From: UBA1309 sp047605645 | GTDB lineage: Bacteria; Bacteroidota; Bacteroidia; Bacteroidales; Dysgonomonadaceae | Reading direction: 5' to 3' | Assembly: GCA_047605645.1 (NCBI GenBank) | Contig: JASGFJ010000008.1 | Span: 55,048 to 119,047, forward strand | DNA: 64,000 nucleotides | In this document: in pieces, positions 1 to 9,300 of the stretch | How positions within the stretch are numbered: the stretch's first letter is position 1 | Layout: each line of letters begins with the position of its first letter | Program-made: the position numbers and the translations under genes | The notes under the pieces: generated by a model | The model's input: only the letters and a program-made list of their open reading frames with translations | Databases searched by the model: none | Told to the model about the DNA's origin: nothing

Positions 1-2571
1 GATACCACCCTGTTGTCTTATTTTGCTAATACTCCCGACATGGCAATAACAACACCCGCTGCTGCGGAGTTAACGGATTTGAATACGCTGCGGGAACTCA
101 GTAATCTGACTCTTGCGCCCAGAGCAGGGACAGTCACTGAACTCTTAGCGGCACAACTTTTTGCGGGTTCACTCACTATTACAAACAATCCGGATGGATC
201 AGTTTCGGGAAAAGTAATAAATACATCCGCAGATTCCCTGACCTCCACTAAAGTAACAAATTACTGGTTATATGCCGAATGGCTCGCAGCAGATATGCTG
301 GCAAACCCTTCGGAGCAGACGCGGTACAACTTGTTCCATAATTATCTGAATCATCTTTTAGATCAGGGATTTGCCGAAGGCTGCAATTTTATGCTCTCCA
401 CCTCCGACTATACATCCGCACAAACCATCCCGATAAGTCTTCTCAATGTGCTTCCGGCATGTACAAATGATGAAAAACGGGAAATCGTAAAGCTGGCGAA
501 ATGGATACTATATTATGGTAAAATGTTTAATGCTCAGAGCAGTTACCTTTCTGATTTAAATTCAGACTATATCTACCTCTTTACTCCTTACCTTCTGTCT
601 GTTGCTGTCAATCAACCGGACGACGCAGTTGCTGTGCGTGATTTGAAAGCATTCAAACGTTTTATGGAAAGAAATACGGAATATGCTCCCGGAAATGTAG
701 ACTTTCTGAAGCCCGACGGAACAGGGTTTCACCACAACGCGCAATACAATGGATATATGTATGCTTACCGTACCTGGGTGCAAAATCTATATTACCTGAA
801 GGGAACACAGTATCAGATATCAGAAGATGCGTATGCCCGCCTAAAAAAAGCAATCATCTCACAGTACGTAATGGCGACTTTAGATACGGGAAATTATCGT
901 TTCTATGGAAACTCTTTATCCGGAAGGAATCCGTTCAAAACCCAGACTCCTTTCACCAAAGTACTATTTGACAACCTGATATCTATAGGAAGCGACATTC
1001 TGAAATCGCAGGATAACGAATTAGCAAACGCCTACAATTATTTCTTTCAAACGAATAAATACTCCGGATTTACCGCAACTCCTTACGAGGGATTTTATCA
1101 GTTCAACTATGGAAATCTGGGCATTTACCGCAAAAATAATTGGGTGGTGACAATGAAAGCACCTTCATTATATATGTACACAGCCGAAATTTATGACAAT
1201 CAAAACCGTTTCGGCCGTTATCAGGGGCATGGAGCCATAGAAGTAATGTATGCCAATGCCAACAGTGCCAACAATCAAAATGCCAGCGGTTATCCGACTT
1301 CAGGTACGACAGGTGGCTGGGATTGGAATTGTGTGCCGGGAGCCACGGTTGTCCGATACAGCGATTGGTCAGACATGATGCCTTATCGTTCGGCAAGTGG
1401 CAGATTCGACCAATACACCGCGAGTAAGAACTTCTCGGGAAGTTTATCATTCGGTGATTGCGGCATATTCGCCACCGATTTCGATCAAATTGATAGCTGG
1501 GGTAACCTGGCGTTCACACCAACTAATCTTTTATTCAAGAAATCAATGTTCGCCATCGACGGATATATTTTCTGCCTGGGAAGCAATATTTCTTCATCGG
1601 GGAGTTATAATTCAGGAATGAATACGACAACCAATCTCTTTCAGAGTGTCATTTATCCGACAAGCGGAAACTTGATTGTGAATGGTGCCAACCAGGTTTC
1701 CCCTTATAGTTTCCAGCAAAGTTCACCATCTGATAACTGGTTGATAACACCTCCAGGGACAGGCTATTATGTTCCCTCCGGAAATAGTGAATTAGCAATT
1801 CAATATGATTCTCAGAGCTCACCTGTTCAAACAGGAGCGGACGCGATTTCTCCGGCAACAAGTATTGTTGCAGCTAAAGCGTACATCAATCATGGCGTGA
1901 AACCGTCTTCAAAAAGTTACGAATTTGTTATTGTTCCCGGAACGACGGCTTCTGAGATGCAAAATGTGGCAAGCGAGGCCGCCAATAACAATCTTTATGA
2001 GGTGCTGGCACAAAATGCAACTGTGCATTCCATTTTGTACAAACCCTCAAGGACAACTGCTTACAGCTTCTTTGGCGCTTATTCCGGAGCGGAACTTGGA
2101 ATCGTGCTTTCCACAACGTCCGAACATCTGCTGATCGATAAATACGACGCAGATAGCAATGTACACAAGATGGCTATTTGCAATCCCAATCTGAATCCGG
2201 AATTGAATGCGACTTTCGGTTTCTTGCCAAATGCGACACAAACCACCCTCACGCTGAAAGGGAAATGGCAGCTTGCCACTGCGGATACACGGATTAGTAT
2301 TGTTCAGCAAACAGACAACACAACAGAAATAAGTGTTACAATGAATAATGGAGAGCCGCTGTATTTTACGTTAAAGGATTCTGCTTCCTCATCCATCGAA
2401 AATGCAGTTACGGATTCCTCTAACATAGAAATTGTAAAGCAGGAATATTTCAGTCTTACCGGATTATTGCTGGGCAAAAGCTTACATTCATTGCCGGAGG
2501 GTATTTACATCGAAAAAACAACCTATAAAGACGGAAGGTTTTCTTCTAAAAAACGAATAATCAAACGGTAG
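1..2571 (+). CDS. Polysaccharide lyase family 8 (chondroitin/hyaluronan lyase-like), 5' end missing
   Basis: The reading frame is open from the first base, so the gene begins left of the window; about 856 codons are visible. The protein looks like a PL8 lyase, which cleaves uronic-acid polysaccharides such as chondroitin sulfate by beta-elimination outside the cytoplasm. A His-His pair (visible residues 244-245) is followed seven residues later by Tyr252, the spacing of the catalytic His/Tyr of chondroitinase ABC. Arg309 in SGRNPF and Glu414 in GHGAIEV are likely partners. The alpha-toroid comes first, then beta-sandwich sequence. The last 35 residues (GIYIEK, then a basic end) resemble the tails of Bacteroidota exported proteins, possibly a sorting signal. 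The sulfatase downstream supports glycosaminoglycan breakdown. The exact substrate cannot be told. Confidence 0.87.
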   Translation, partial: DTTLLSYFANTPDMAITTPAAAELTDLNTLRELSNLTLAPRAGTVTELLAAQLFAGSLTITNNPDGSVSGKVINTSADSLTSTKVTNYWLYAEWLAADMLANPSEQTRYNLFHNYLNHLLDQGFAEGCNFMLSTSDYTSAQTIPISLLNVLPACTNDEKREIVKLAKWILYYGKMFNAQSSYLSDLNSDYIYLFTPYLLSVAVNQPDDAVAVRDLKAFKRFMERNTEYAPGNVDFLKPDGTGFHHNAQYNGYMYAYRTWVQNLYYLKGTQYQISEDAYARLKKAIISQYVMATLDTGNYRFYGNSLSGRNPFKTQTPFTKVLFDNLISIGSDILKSQDNELANAYNYFFQTNKYSGFTATPYEGFYQFNYGNLGIYRKNNWVVTMKAPSLYMYTAEIYDNQNRFGRYQGHGAIEVMYANANSANNQNASGYPTSGTTGGWDWNCVPGATVVRYSDWSDMMPYRSASGRFDQYTASKNFSGSLSFGDCGIFATDFDQIDSWGNLAFTPTNLLFKKSMFAIDGYIFCLGSNISSSGSYNSGMNTTTNLFQSVIYPTSGNLIVNGANQVSPYSFQQSSPSDNWLITPPGTGYYVPSGNSELAIQYDSQSSPVQTGADAISPATSIVAAKAYINHGVKPSSKSYEFVIVPGTTASEMQNVASEAANNNLYEVLAQNATVHSILYKPSRTTAYSFFGAYSGAELGIVLSTTSEHLLIDKYDADSNVHKMAICNPNLNPELNATFGFLPNATQTTLTLKGKWQLATADTRISIVQQTDNTTEISVTMNNGEPLYFTLKDSASSSIENAVTDSSNIEIVKQEYFSLTGLLLGKSLHSLPEGIYIEKTTYKDGRFSSKKRIIKR

Positions 2572-2591
2572 GTCTTCACTACTTACCGTTT
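2563..2591 (+). terminator. Stem-loop overlapping the PL8 stop codon
   Basis: AAACGGTA pairs with TACCGTTT across a 13-base loop and is followed by TCTTCCT. The left arm contains the stop codon of the lyase gene. The T-run is weak, so this is a moderate call. Confidence 0.45.
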
Positions 2592-3051
2592 CTTCCTATC
2601 GTCCAATTCCTCCTCATCAAAATGCTTGCCATACCAGATGGCTCGGAGAACAGTGATGCAGTTGCTCATTTTTTATGAAATCCATGCAGGGAACAATCTG
2701 CTTGCAAAACCAGGAACATCTGCCCCAGAGACTATTTGACGGCTTTTCAACGTTATAGACAAGAGCAATACGAGTCATCCGGATTACAGATGAATGCCTG
2801 TCGTTTTCAGCATCGCATACAAGAGTATAGAGAAAGCGAGGGCAAAAGAACTCCTTGGCGGAGATATCCTGTTCTTGGATCGGAGTTATTTAAAAGAGAA
2901 TCTTCGGCGAAAATCAGACGATCTTGTACAAAAATTGGTCTATTTCATACATCGCCGCCGTTGCCCGTGCTTAAATTTACAAACAAAGCTTTCTTCCGGA
3001 AAATCATTGGCAGACATCTTTTCCTGAAGAACATACAAATTACTTTAGCTC
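2592..3051. other. Intergenic stretch, probably decayed coding DNA
   Basis: Between the lyase and the sulfatase there are short overlapping open frames on the + strand (77 and 129 codons) and a 28-codon frame on the - strand ending near 2590. None has a recognisable domain, signal peptide or good ribosome site. I take the stretch as eroded sequence and call no gene in it. Confidence 0.4.
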
Positions 3052-4572
3052 ATGAAAAAAAAGAATATAGTAAAACTTATTACAGGGATAGAATTAATAG
3101 GAGTCACGTTTGCATACGGGAATGACAACCGCCCGAATGTGGTATTTGTCCTTGTCGATCAAATGCGGAATTCTGCAATGAACTTCTGGAGTCAACCGGA
3201 ATATGAACCTTTTTTTAATTACAAGGCTGACCCTGTCCATACTCCCGTTCTTGATTCGATTGCCAGACAATCCGTTGTCCTGACATCAGCGCAAAGCACT
3301 TTCCCGCTTAGCAGCCCTTACCGGGGAATGATGCTTACGGGAATGTATATGGACAACAACGGCATCACCCAAAACTGCAACAATACGCGCCCTTTCAGTT
3401 CTCTTAAACGTTCAGCAACCGCCATCAGCGATGTGTTCAGCCAAAGTGGCTACAGTTGTGCTTATTTTGGGAAACTACATGCCGATTATCCGACAAAAAA
3501 TTCTCCGCAGAATCCGGGAAAGTATGTGGAAGACATCCATCCGGTATGGGATGCCTATACGCCTCCTGAAGATCGCCATGGATTCAACGACTGGTATTCA
3601 TACGGAACGTACGATGTACATAAACATCCGCATTATTGGGATACCAAAGGCAACAGGCATGAAATATCGGAGTGGAGTCCGCAACACGAAGCTGATAAAG
3701 TCATTGACTTCCTTAAAAACAAGACGGAAAAGGATAAGCCTTTTTTTATAGTCTGGAGTACCAATCCGCCTCATTCTCCTTACAACTCATTAGATGACTG
3801 TATGGAAAAAGATTTCAATTTATATAAAAATATCCCTCTTGATTCATTGCTTGTCCGACCCAATATCAATCCGGAACTTACTGATAAGCAAAAATGTGCA
3901 CCGTATTACTTCGCCTCAGTCACAGGTGTCGACCGTGAATTTGGTCGTGTATTAAAACAACTGCATGAACAAGGTCTGGATGAAAATACGATTGTTGTCT
4001 TCACTGCAGATCATGGGGAAACAATGGCAAGCCATGTGCTCGACGCAAAAAATTCAGCTTACAACGAGTCCATGAATGTCCCCTTTATGATCAGATATCC
4101 GGAAAAACTAATGCCCAAAGTTTCCAGAATGATGCTCACGCCTGTAGATATCATGCCGACTTTACTTTCCCTGGCCGGTATGAAAAAGGAAATTCCGGCT
4201 TCGGTGGAAGGCAAAGATCTAAGCCTCTATCTTCGAAATGGAGATGATGAGACAATTCCAAAAGCCGTTCTGTATTTTAGTAATATTGACGGTGAAAAGG
4301 ATAAAAACGGAATAGTGAAAAACTACTTTGCAAATGCCAGAGGAATCAAAACGGATGAATACACATTATCCATTAAAATAGACAAGAAAGGCGATATTCG
4401 TGAAATTCTCTTTTTCAACGATAAAAAGGATCCGTATCAAATGAATAACCTCTCGGTGACAGAGAACAGCAAAGTGTTCAATCAGTTGTGTCAACAAATG
4501 GGAAGCATGCTGAGAGAGATCGATGACCAATGGTATCGGAAAAAAGTACTGAACAAAATAATCCCGTATTAG
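3052..4572 (+). CDS. Serine-type sulfatase (family S1), exported
   Basis: This is an arylsulfatase-fold enzyme that would remove sulfate esters from a glycan. An N-terminal signal sequence (residues 1-23) suggests export to the periplasm. VFVLVDQ near residue 32 supplies a metal-binding Asp and TADHGE (Asp320, His321) a second metal site. The formylglycine site is S87-S-P-Y-R91 followed by GMMLTG, so the converted residue is Ser, as expected for anaerobes using an AtsB-type radical SAM maturase. Position four is Tyr, where the textbook C/S-x-P-S-R motif has Ser. Length (506 aa) is normal. Placement behind a PL8 lyase points to desulfation of chondroitin or dermatan fragments. No maturase gene is in the window. 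Confidence 0.92.
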   Translation: MKKKNIVKLITGIELIGVTFAYGNDNRPNVVFVLVDQMRNSAMNFWSQPEYEPFFNYKADPVHTPVLDSIARQSVVLTSAQSTFPLSSPYRGMMLTGMYMDNNGITQNCNNTRPFSSLKRSATAISDVFSQSGYSCAYFGKLHADYPTKNSPQNPGKYVEDIHPVWDAYTPPEDRHGFNDWYSYGTYDVHKHPHYWDTKGNRHEISEWSPQHEADKVIDFLKNKTEKDKPFFIVWSTNPPHSPYNSLDDCMEKDFNLYKNIPLDSLLVRPNINPELTDKQKCAPYYFASVTGVDREFGRVLKQLHEQGLDENTIVVFTADHGETMASHVLDAKNSAYNESMNVPFMIRYPEKLMPKVSRMMLTPVDIMPTLLSLAGMKKEIPASVEGKDLSLYLRNGDDETIPKAVLYFSNIDGEKDKNGIVKNYFANARGIKTDEYTLSIKIDKKGDIREILFFNDKKDPYQMNNLSVTENSKVFNQLCQQMGSMLREIDDQWYRKKVLNKIIPY

Positions 4573-4724
4573 CTGTTAGAGAGAAAGCCGATGAGTCGCA
4601 ACTTTTGCTCAATAGAAAGTGTATTCGGACGCAACAATGCAAACTATTGTTAAAACAATAGTTTTGTATAATTTGTATTAATCAAAAACCTCTTGAGTTT
4701 GTTTATTTGGAAAAAGAGGAAACA

Positions 4725-5204
4725 ATGAGTATATATGATTTTACAGTAAAAGACAATCACAATGCCAATATCCCATTATCAGAATACAAAGGAAAAGTCC
4801 TTCTGATTGTGAATACGGCAACAGCATGTGGCTTCACTCCACAATATAAAGATTTACAGGATTTGTATTTGAAATATAAAGACAAAGGTTTTGAAATATT
4901 GGATTTCCCGTGCAATCAGTTTGGAAAACAGGCACCGGGAAGCAATGATGAAATCACAACCTTCTGCGAAATGAAATACAAGACCAGCTTTAGCAGGTTT
5001 GCAAAGATTGACGTAAATGGAAAGAATGCTGATCCGGTATACACATACCTGAAAAAGGAAAAAAGGGGATTTTTGACAAGTGCCATAAAATGGAACTTCA
5101 CAAAATTTCTAATCGACAGACAAGGAAAAGTGGTTGCCCGGTATTCTCCGACCACCAATCCTGCAAAAATAGCAGAAAGAATTGAGAAACTTTTAGATAG
5201 TTAA
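4725..5204 (+). CDS. Glutathione peroxidase family protein (thiol peroxidase)
   Basis: A 159-residue thioredoxin-fold peroxidase that reduces hydroperoxides, in bacteria usually with thioredoxin rather than glutathione. Cys35 in TATACGFTPQY is the peroxidatic residue, Gln65 in FPCNQFGKQ and the Trp-Asn of KWNFTKF complete the catalytic tetrad, and Cys63 is also present. There is no signal peptide, so it is cytoplasmic. The ATG at 4725 is chosen over an upstream TTG because AAAGAGGAAAC sits just before it and the protein then starts like the family. The next gene follows after 8 bases, so the two are probably co-transcribed as a stress-protection pair. Confidence 0.92.
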   Translation: MSIYDFTVKDNHNANIPLSEYKGKVLLIVNTATACGFTPQYKDLQDLYLKYKDKGFEILDFPCNQFGKQAPGSNDEITTFCEMKYKTSFSRFAKIDVNGKNADPVYTYLKKEKRGFLTSAIKWNFTKFLIDRQGKVVARYSPTTNPAKIAERIEKLLDS

Positions 5205-5212
5205 CAAAAGAG

Positions 5213-5644
5213 ATGAGACTCTGGTCATTACATCCGATGTATCTCGATTCGGCAGGACTAAATGCCTCCTGGCGGGAGGGTCTATTGGCAAAGAATGTCC
5301 TCTCCGGAAACACCAAAGGATATAAAAACCATCCACAGTTGATCCGTTTCAGAAATACTCAGGATCCTTTACTTTATATAGATGCCTTTCTCTCTGAGAT
5401 ATACAAAGAAGCCACAAAAAGAGCTTTTAATTACGCCGCGGATAAAATTCGTCTGGTAGAAAATATTTCTCCAATACCGGTCACAAAAGGGCAGGTAGAA
5501 TATGAATATGAACATCTGAAGCGAAAATTGCAACAACGTAGTCCGGAAGCTTTTCTAAAACTGCCTGCATGTGTAGAATTGAAGCCACATCCGCTCTTCA
5601 CGATCGTCCCCGGAGAAATAGAAGCCTGGGAAATCCTGCCATAG
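5213..5644 (+). CDS. Pyrimidine dimer DNA glycosylase family protein (DenV/endonuclease V-like)
   Basis: The 143-residue product begins MRLWSLHPMYLD and continues with a WREGLLAKNVL block and GYKNHPQLIRF, the signature of the Pyr_excise family related to T4 endonuclease V. Members are annotated as glycosylases acting on UV-induced pyrimidine dimers, though most cellular homologues have not been tested. It starts 8 bases after the peroxidase stop and probably shares its transcript, giving a small oxidative/UV damage operon. Family membership is fairly sure; the activity is inferred from the family. Confidence 0.75.
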   Translation: MRLWSLHPMYLDSAGLNASWREGLLAKNVLSGNTKGYKNHPQLIRFRNTQDPLLYIDAFLSEIYKEATKRAFNYAADKIRLVENISPIPVTKGQVEYEYEHLKRKLQQRSPEAFLKLPACVELKPHPLFTIVPGEIEAWEILP

Positions 5645-5881
5645 ACTTATCGGGGTTGGGAAGAAAAAAAATAACAGAGACAGGGAAACAAAACAGAATG
5701 CAGCAATGTGAATAACGGGAATGCATTCAAGGACAACCATCTGACCAGAATATGTTCGGCAAGCCTTTTACCCGTAAAAGGTATATTGGAGCAGGGTCGT
5801 TTAAAATAAGTCTATATTCAATACTCAAAAGATATTGGATAATGCGTGCTTATTCTTCCTTACACTGAAAACGTGAAGATA

Positions 5882-6727
5882 ATGGAAATAAAATCACTAG
5901 GCCAAACAAATTTCAATACAGTATTCGAAGCATTCAATCAGGCATTTGCCGATTATGAGATGCAACTAAATAAAGCGCAACTTCAAATAATGCTAAAGAG
6001 GCGAGGATTCAATCCAGACTTATCTTTTGCAGCCTTTGACAACGAAAAAATAGTCGCCTTTACTCTAAATGGCATTGATCGTTTCAAAGAAATACCAACA
6101 GCCTATGATACCGGAACCGGGACATTGAAAGACTACCGGGGACAAGGGTTGGCCACTCAAATATTTGAATACTCTCTGCCGTTTCTACAGAATGCCGGTA
6201 TCGGGCAATACTTATTGGAAGTCCTACAACATAACACCAAAGCTGTTTCTGTTTACCGGAATCTGGGTTTTGAGGTAACCCGTGAATTCTATTATTCGAT
6301 GCAGAAGAATGAAGATATCGATATAACAAAAATCGATTCCACACACACGATTCAGCCGATTAGCACCCTCCAATTGGATGCACTTTCGGTATTCTGGGAT
6401 TTTTGTCCCTCTTGGCAGAATAGTCTGGAATCCATCCGAAGGACAACAGATGATTTTATTTACTTAGGCGTATTTATTGATAAACAGATTGTGGGTTACT
6501 CCGTTTTTGAACCTGTGTCTGGCGATGTAACCCAAATCGCAGTTGACAAAAAATACAGAAGAAACAGCATAGCATCCGTATTGCTGAAAGAAATGGTGCG
6601 TTTAAATAAAAATTCAATCCTCAAAATAGTTAATACGGATATTCAGTGTGATTCGATTACGGAATGGATACAAGCAAGAAACATTGAGATAAAGGGAAAG
6701 CAGTTTGAAATGATTCTGAAATTCTAG
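5882..6727 (+). CDS. Tandem GNAT-family N-acetyltransferase
   Basis: A 281-residue cytoplasmic protein with two GNAT folds. The first (about residues 1-145) has the acetyl-CoA loop in DYRGQGLATQIFEYS and the NTKAVSVYRNLGF segment. The second (about 160-281) keeps the fold in YRRNSIASVLLKEM but its acetyl-CoA loop is degenerate, so one half may be structural. Its acceptor cannot be predicted. The ATG at 5882 is preferred over one 36 bases upstream because it starts the beta-1 strand MEIKSL directly. It is separated from the peroxidase pair by about 240 bases without clear signals. Confidence 0.85.
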   Translation: MEIKSLGQTNFNTVFEAFNQAFADYEMQLNKAQLQIMLKRRGFNPDLSFAAFDNEKIVAFTLNGIDRFKEIPTAYDTGTGTLKDYRGQGLATQIFEYSLPFLQNAGIGQYLLEVLQHNTKAVSVYRNLGFEVTREFYYSMQKNEDIDITKIDSTHTIQPISTLQLDALSVFWDFCPSWQNSLESIRRTTDDFIYLGVFIDKQIVGYSVFEPVSGDVTQIAVDKKYRRNSIASVLLKEMVRLNKNSILKIVNTDIQCDSITEWIQARNIEIKGKQFEMILKF

Positions 6728-6969
6728 GAACCACTGTCACAAATATACAACAGGAAGAAACATCGTTGCAATTGTATGAGCTACTTCTCATAAATGACGC
6801 ACCATTTCTGAATCCCAATCTGCCCATAATATCGGCACCCTCCAATATCCTGTACAATAAACATTTAGTCCCTTATACAGAACAAACTATACAGCGTTTT
6901 ATATCCGGGTTACTTGAATTGGCATTTTTTATATCTTTACACCATAAATAAGTAGAAAGGAGATATCTT

Positions 6970-7209
6970 ATGACTACTTTAAAATTAAAAACACAGATAA
7001 TACAAGAGATAGACAGTGACCAAGATTCTGCTATCTGGAAAGAACCGCAAACCTATTACCGCAAGTTAAAAGGTGCGCAAAAGTCCATGCCTTGCCAATA
7101 CACATTAGATGAATTGAAAGAACGACTAGCAAGAGGTCGGGAAGAAACAGAGAATGGCAGTGATACTGAACATGAGAAATTTATGAAAAAAGTTGAAACA
7201 TGGTTTTAA
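6970..7209 (+). CDS. Putative antitoxin (Phd/RelB-like size and context)
   Basis: A 79-residue, highly charged protein starting MTTLKLKTQIIQEI, behind a strong AAAGGAGATA ribosome site and a TATCTTTA box at about 6935. I recognise no named family, but its stop overlaps the start of a RelE/ParE-like reading frame by ten bases, the usual translational coupling of antitoxin and toxin genes. The N-terminal part would bind DNA and the C-terminal half (LKERLARGREE onward) would cover the toxin. The partner toxin is truncated, so the gene may now be an orphan antitoxin. Confidence 0.6.
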   Translation: MTTLKLKTQIIQEIDSDQDSAIWKEPQTYYRKLKGAQKSMPCQYTLDELKERLARGREETENGSDTEHEKFMKKVETWF

Positions 7210-7358
7210 CATGGCTTGCGCCGGCAAAGGAAAGTTTAAAAGAAATAACTGACTACTATAAGGGAGAATATAGTGAAAATTCAGCAAGGAAGATAGTTCG
7301 ACAAATACGAATGGAAGTCAACAAACTGAAAGATTTTGCGGAAATGGCTGCTAATTGA
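7200..7358 (+). pseudogene. Truncated RelE/ParE-type toxin
   Basis: The frame starts at an ATG overlapping the end of the antitoxin gene and reads MVLTWLAPAKESLKEITDYY, followed by SENSARKIVRQI and a stop after 52 codons. This matches the N-terminal half of RelE/ParE toxins, which are normally 90-100 residues. Similarity stops near codon 50, where the end of an IS1595 remnant on the other strand begins. The C-terminal half with the catalytic or gyrase-binding residues is missing, so the product should be inactive. Confidence 0.7.
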
Positions 7359-7708
7359 AGCAATAAGGAATCTATCGAAGATTGCTTCACCAAAATACCG
7401 CCTGTTGAATTTATAACAGAACTCATTCAGATAATATTGTAGGTAATCTTTAGTAAACTGATGATCAGATGCATGGCAATATACCAGTACATAAAAAGCA
7501 GTTTGCGGTATTCCATAACACTCCCTGCACGAAGTGATTGGCGATAGTGGCATTGCTTGCACTGGTAACGTAGCCTATTTTGAAGCCAGTAATGATACGT
7601 GTGCCCACATTTGGTGCAAATCACCCCGTGAGCGTCCCTTTGAGCTTTAAAATGCGTAATACAGGATTCTTCATCAGGGAATTGAGAGCTGAATTTAATG
7701 ATATTCAT
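7355..7708 (-). pseudogene. IS1595-family transposase remnant with internal deletion
   Basis: On the minus strand a 93-codon frame starts at 7708 and carries the N-terminal zinc ribbon of IS1595 transposases (CTKCGHTYHYW, then YQCKQCHYRQS). It ends at 7427. In another frame the same strand continues with the family's C-terminal block, YLNEFCYKFNRRYF, at about 7375-7430. The DDE catalytic core is absent, so the element lost its middle with a frameshift near 7465. Its 3' edge falls inside the ParE-like toxin gene and explains that truncation. No complete terminal repeats were found. Confidence 0.8.
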
Positions 7709-7921
7709 AAAGCTATTCGCTTCTATTTCACGACATAAATTGTATTGAATATTAGCAAATTGAGAAAATAATTATTGCGGTTTTTATCAACAAAATCCAA
7801 TTTATGTACTATCTTTTTTTGATAGGTCGTCATGCGGATTATTATTTTATTTCCATCATAAGACATAACTAGCTTATAATGAATCGTAAAAATAATTTGC
7901 AAAAAATAATTTGGTAACTAT

Positions 7922-8242
7922 ATACATCCGAGAAGTAAGAGGCTCACAGGTATACGGCATATCCAAAACCTCGCTGTGGTCGATTTCTTCCATGCGCACG
8001 ACATCAGTGAAGGTAACTTTGCAAAATACACGGGAAAAACCGGGGACATCATCGCAATGTCAGTCAGTATTCAAAACCGGGACGGCACACTCGTGGAGCA
8101 GGGTTTAGCGCAGAAAGCCCCCGGTAGCGTCCAATGAATCTACACCACCATTGCAGAAAACAGCTCCTTGGAAGGCGGCAAAATCGTTATCAAAGCTTCC
8201 GATTTGCCCGGATACACCTCCGAGAAGGAAAAGGCATTGTGA
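7922..8242 (+). pseudogene. Unrecognised coding remnant with an in-frame stop
   Basis: The frame is coherent from 7922 to 8242 (106 codons), interrupted once by TGA at 8135-8137, probably from TGG. It includes LAVVDFFHAHDISEG, KYTGKTGDIIAMSV and, after the stop, EGGKIVIKASDLPGY. The composition looks like an extracellular beta-rich domain, perhaps the C-terminus of a glycoside hydrolase or surface protein, but I do not recognise the family. There is no start codon. A stem-loop 13 bases after the final stop supports this being the real 3' end of an old gene. Confidence 0.5.
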
Positions 8243-8254
8243 TACACCTCTAGC

Positions 8255-8289
8255 AACCGGGGTGCGGCTTATGCAACCGCACTCCGGTT
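8255..8289 (+). terminator. Stem-loop after the unrecognised remnant
   Basis: AACCGGGGTGCGG faces CCGCACTCCGGTT (12 of 13 pairs plus one G-T) across nine bases. There is no T-run behind it, so it may be a relic terminator or a structural element. Confidence 0.45.
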
Positions 8290-8901
8290 CTCATATAAAA
8301 CCTCGTTTTGGGAGATAATACCCGGCAGCATCCTATCGCTGGATACGCCAAGGTATAGTTGTCATGAAAAATAAGCTTATTAACTAAAATTGGGGAGATA
8401 AATAGTTGAAGTAATCTATTCTATTCCTCACCGGACTCTCCGTCCAAAGCAACTGGTTAAACACTCTCATATACAACCTCTTATTTCCTTTTTCCGAAAA
8501 GCCACAATATTGTGAAATTTATTTATTTTTGTATATTAGTATAATCAACACGTAGCACACTTAGCTACAACTCTCGACAATTCGAGTAATGATGGGCATC
8601 CCGGCCCATATCTGGCATCGCTTCGGCACTTCTTCGGAGAATTGAATCAAGGAAAATCAGCCCCATCGTCCACTCCATTTATTCCAATAAAGAAAATCTA
8701 TATTCCATAAATTAATACAAAATTAAGGAAACAAAAGAATTATACCGGCAGATTGAATTTGGTGGAACCCAGAGACCACCAAAATAAATTAAAGGATGAC
8801 AAGCAAAGTTTCTTTTAAAGGAAAAGGAATTGCTCTTAGAAAGACATTTCCTGCCATCATAAACAGATGTTTTGAAGTTAAACAATAATAAATTGAAAAT
8901 T
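8290..8901. other. AT-rich stretch without a convincing gene
   Basis: One frame is open without a Met from 8540 to 8710 and reads TTLDNSSNDGHPGPY near its start, which could be a scrap of a secreted protein. I see no domain, repeat or RNA gene. The last 150 bases are presumably the leader of the module starting at 8902. Confidence 0.35.
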
Positions 8902-9300
8902 ATGAAACGCACTTACGACACTGGTATTGACTCCAACCAAATTGCATTAGGAGTAAAAGTAGGAACAGTGGGAACAGCCTACACATCTGTCTATCTTGCT
9001 AGAAGTGGAGGGCAAAATTCAAAAATTGCCGAATCCAACGAAGACAGCGGCAGTATTAAAGATAAAATAATTGGAGATGCTAAGCAAGTGAAAACTGCTT
9101 ATTTGATAATTAGGACAACTGTTGATTTTTCAAACATTGACAAAGAACAATGGCCAAACCAAGCAGACAAAATCACTGTTCGCTACCATCTTGATGGAGG
9201 TTTTTCCGGAAACCAGATTTACAACAATGACACCGACGATATTGACATCGTTTTGGGTGGTAAAGTTGCTATTATAACCAAACCAATTCAATTAATATGA
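8902..9300 (+). CDS. Unknown protein, first gene of a two-gene module
   Basis: A 132-residue acidic protein with no signal peptide or membrane segment, starting MKRTYDTGIDSNQIALGVKV. The ATG at 8902 is chosen over one 30 bases upstream because the upstream codons are lysine/asparagine-rich leader-like sequence. It appears beta-rich and ends IITKPIQLI. I recognise no family. Its TGA overlaps the ATG of the next gene (ATGA), so the two are translationally coupled and probably act together. Base composition is more AT-rich than the neighbouring core genes and the pair lies between IS1595 and IS66 remnants, which suggests acquisition. Confidence 0.65.
   Translation: MKRTYDTGIDSNQIALGVKVGTVGTAYTSVYLARSGGQNSKIAESNEDSGSIKDKIIGDAKQVKTAYLIIRTTVDFSNIDKEQWPNQADKITVRYHLDGGFSGNQIYNNDTDDIDIVLGGKVAIITKPIQLI

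Noticed and set aside
1103..1450. Long minus-strand frame inside the PL8 lyase gene
   Set aside because: It is the antisense shadow of a clearly coding frame and has no recognisable domain.
1..2571. Type IX secretion signal on the PL8 lyase
   Set aside because: The tail resembles a sorting domain, but no type IX machinery is visible and similar tails occur in species without it, so it is only mentioned.
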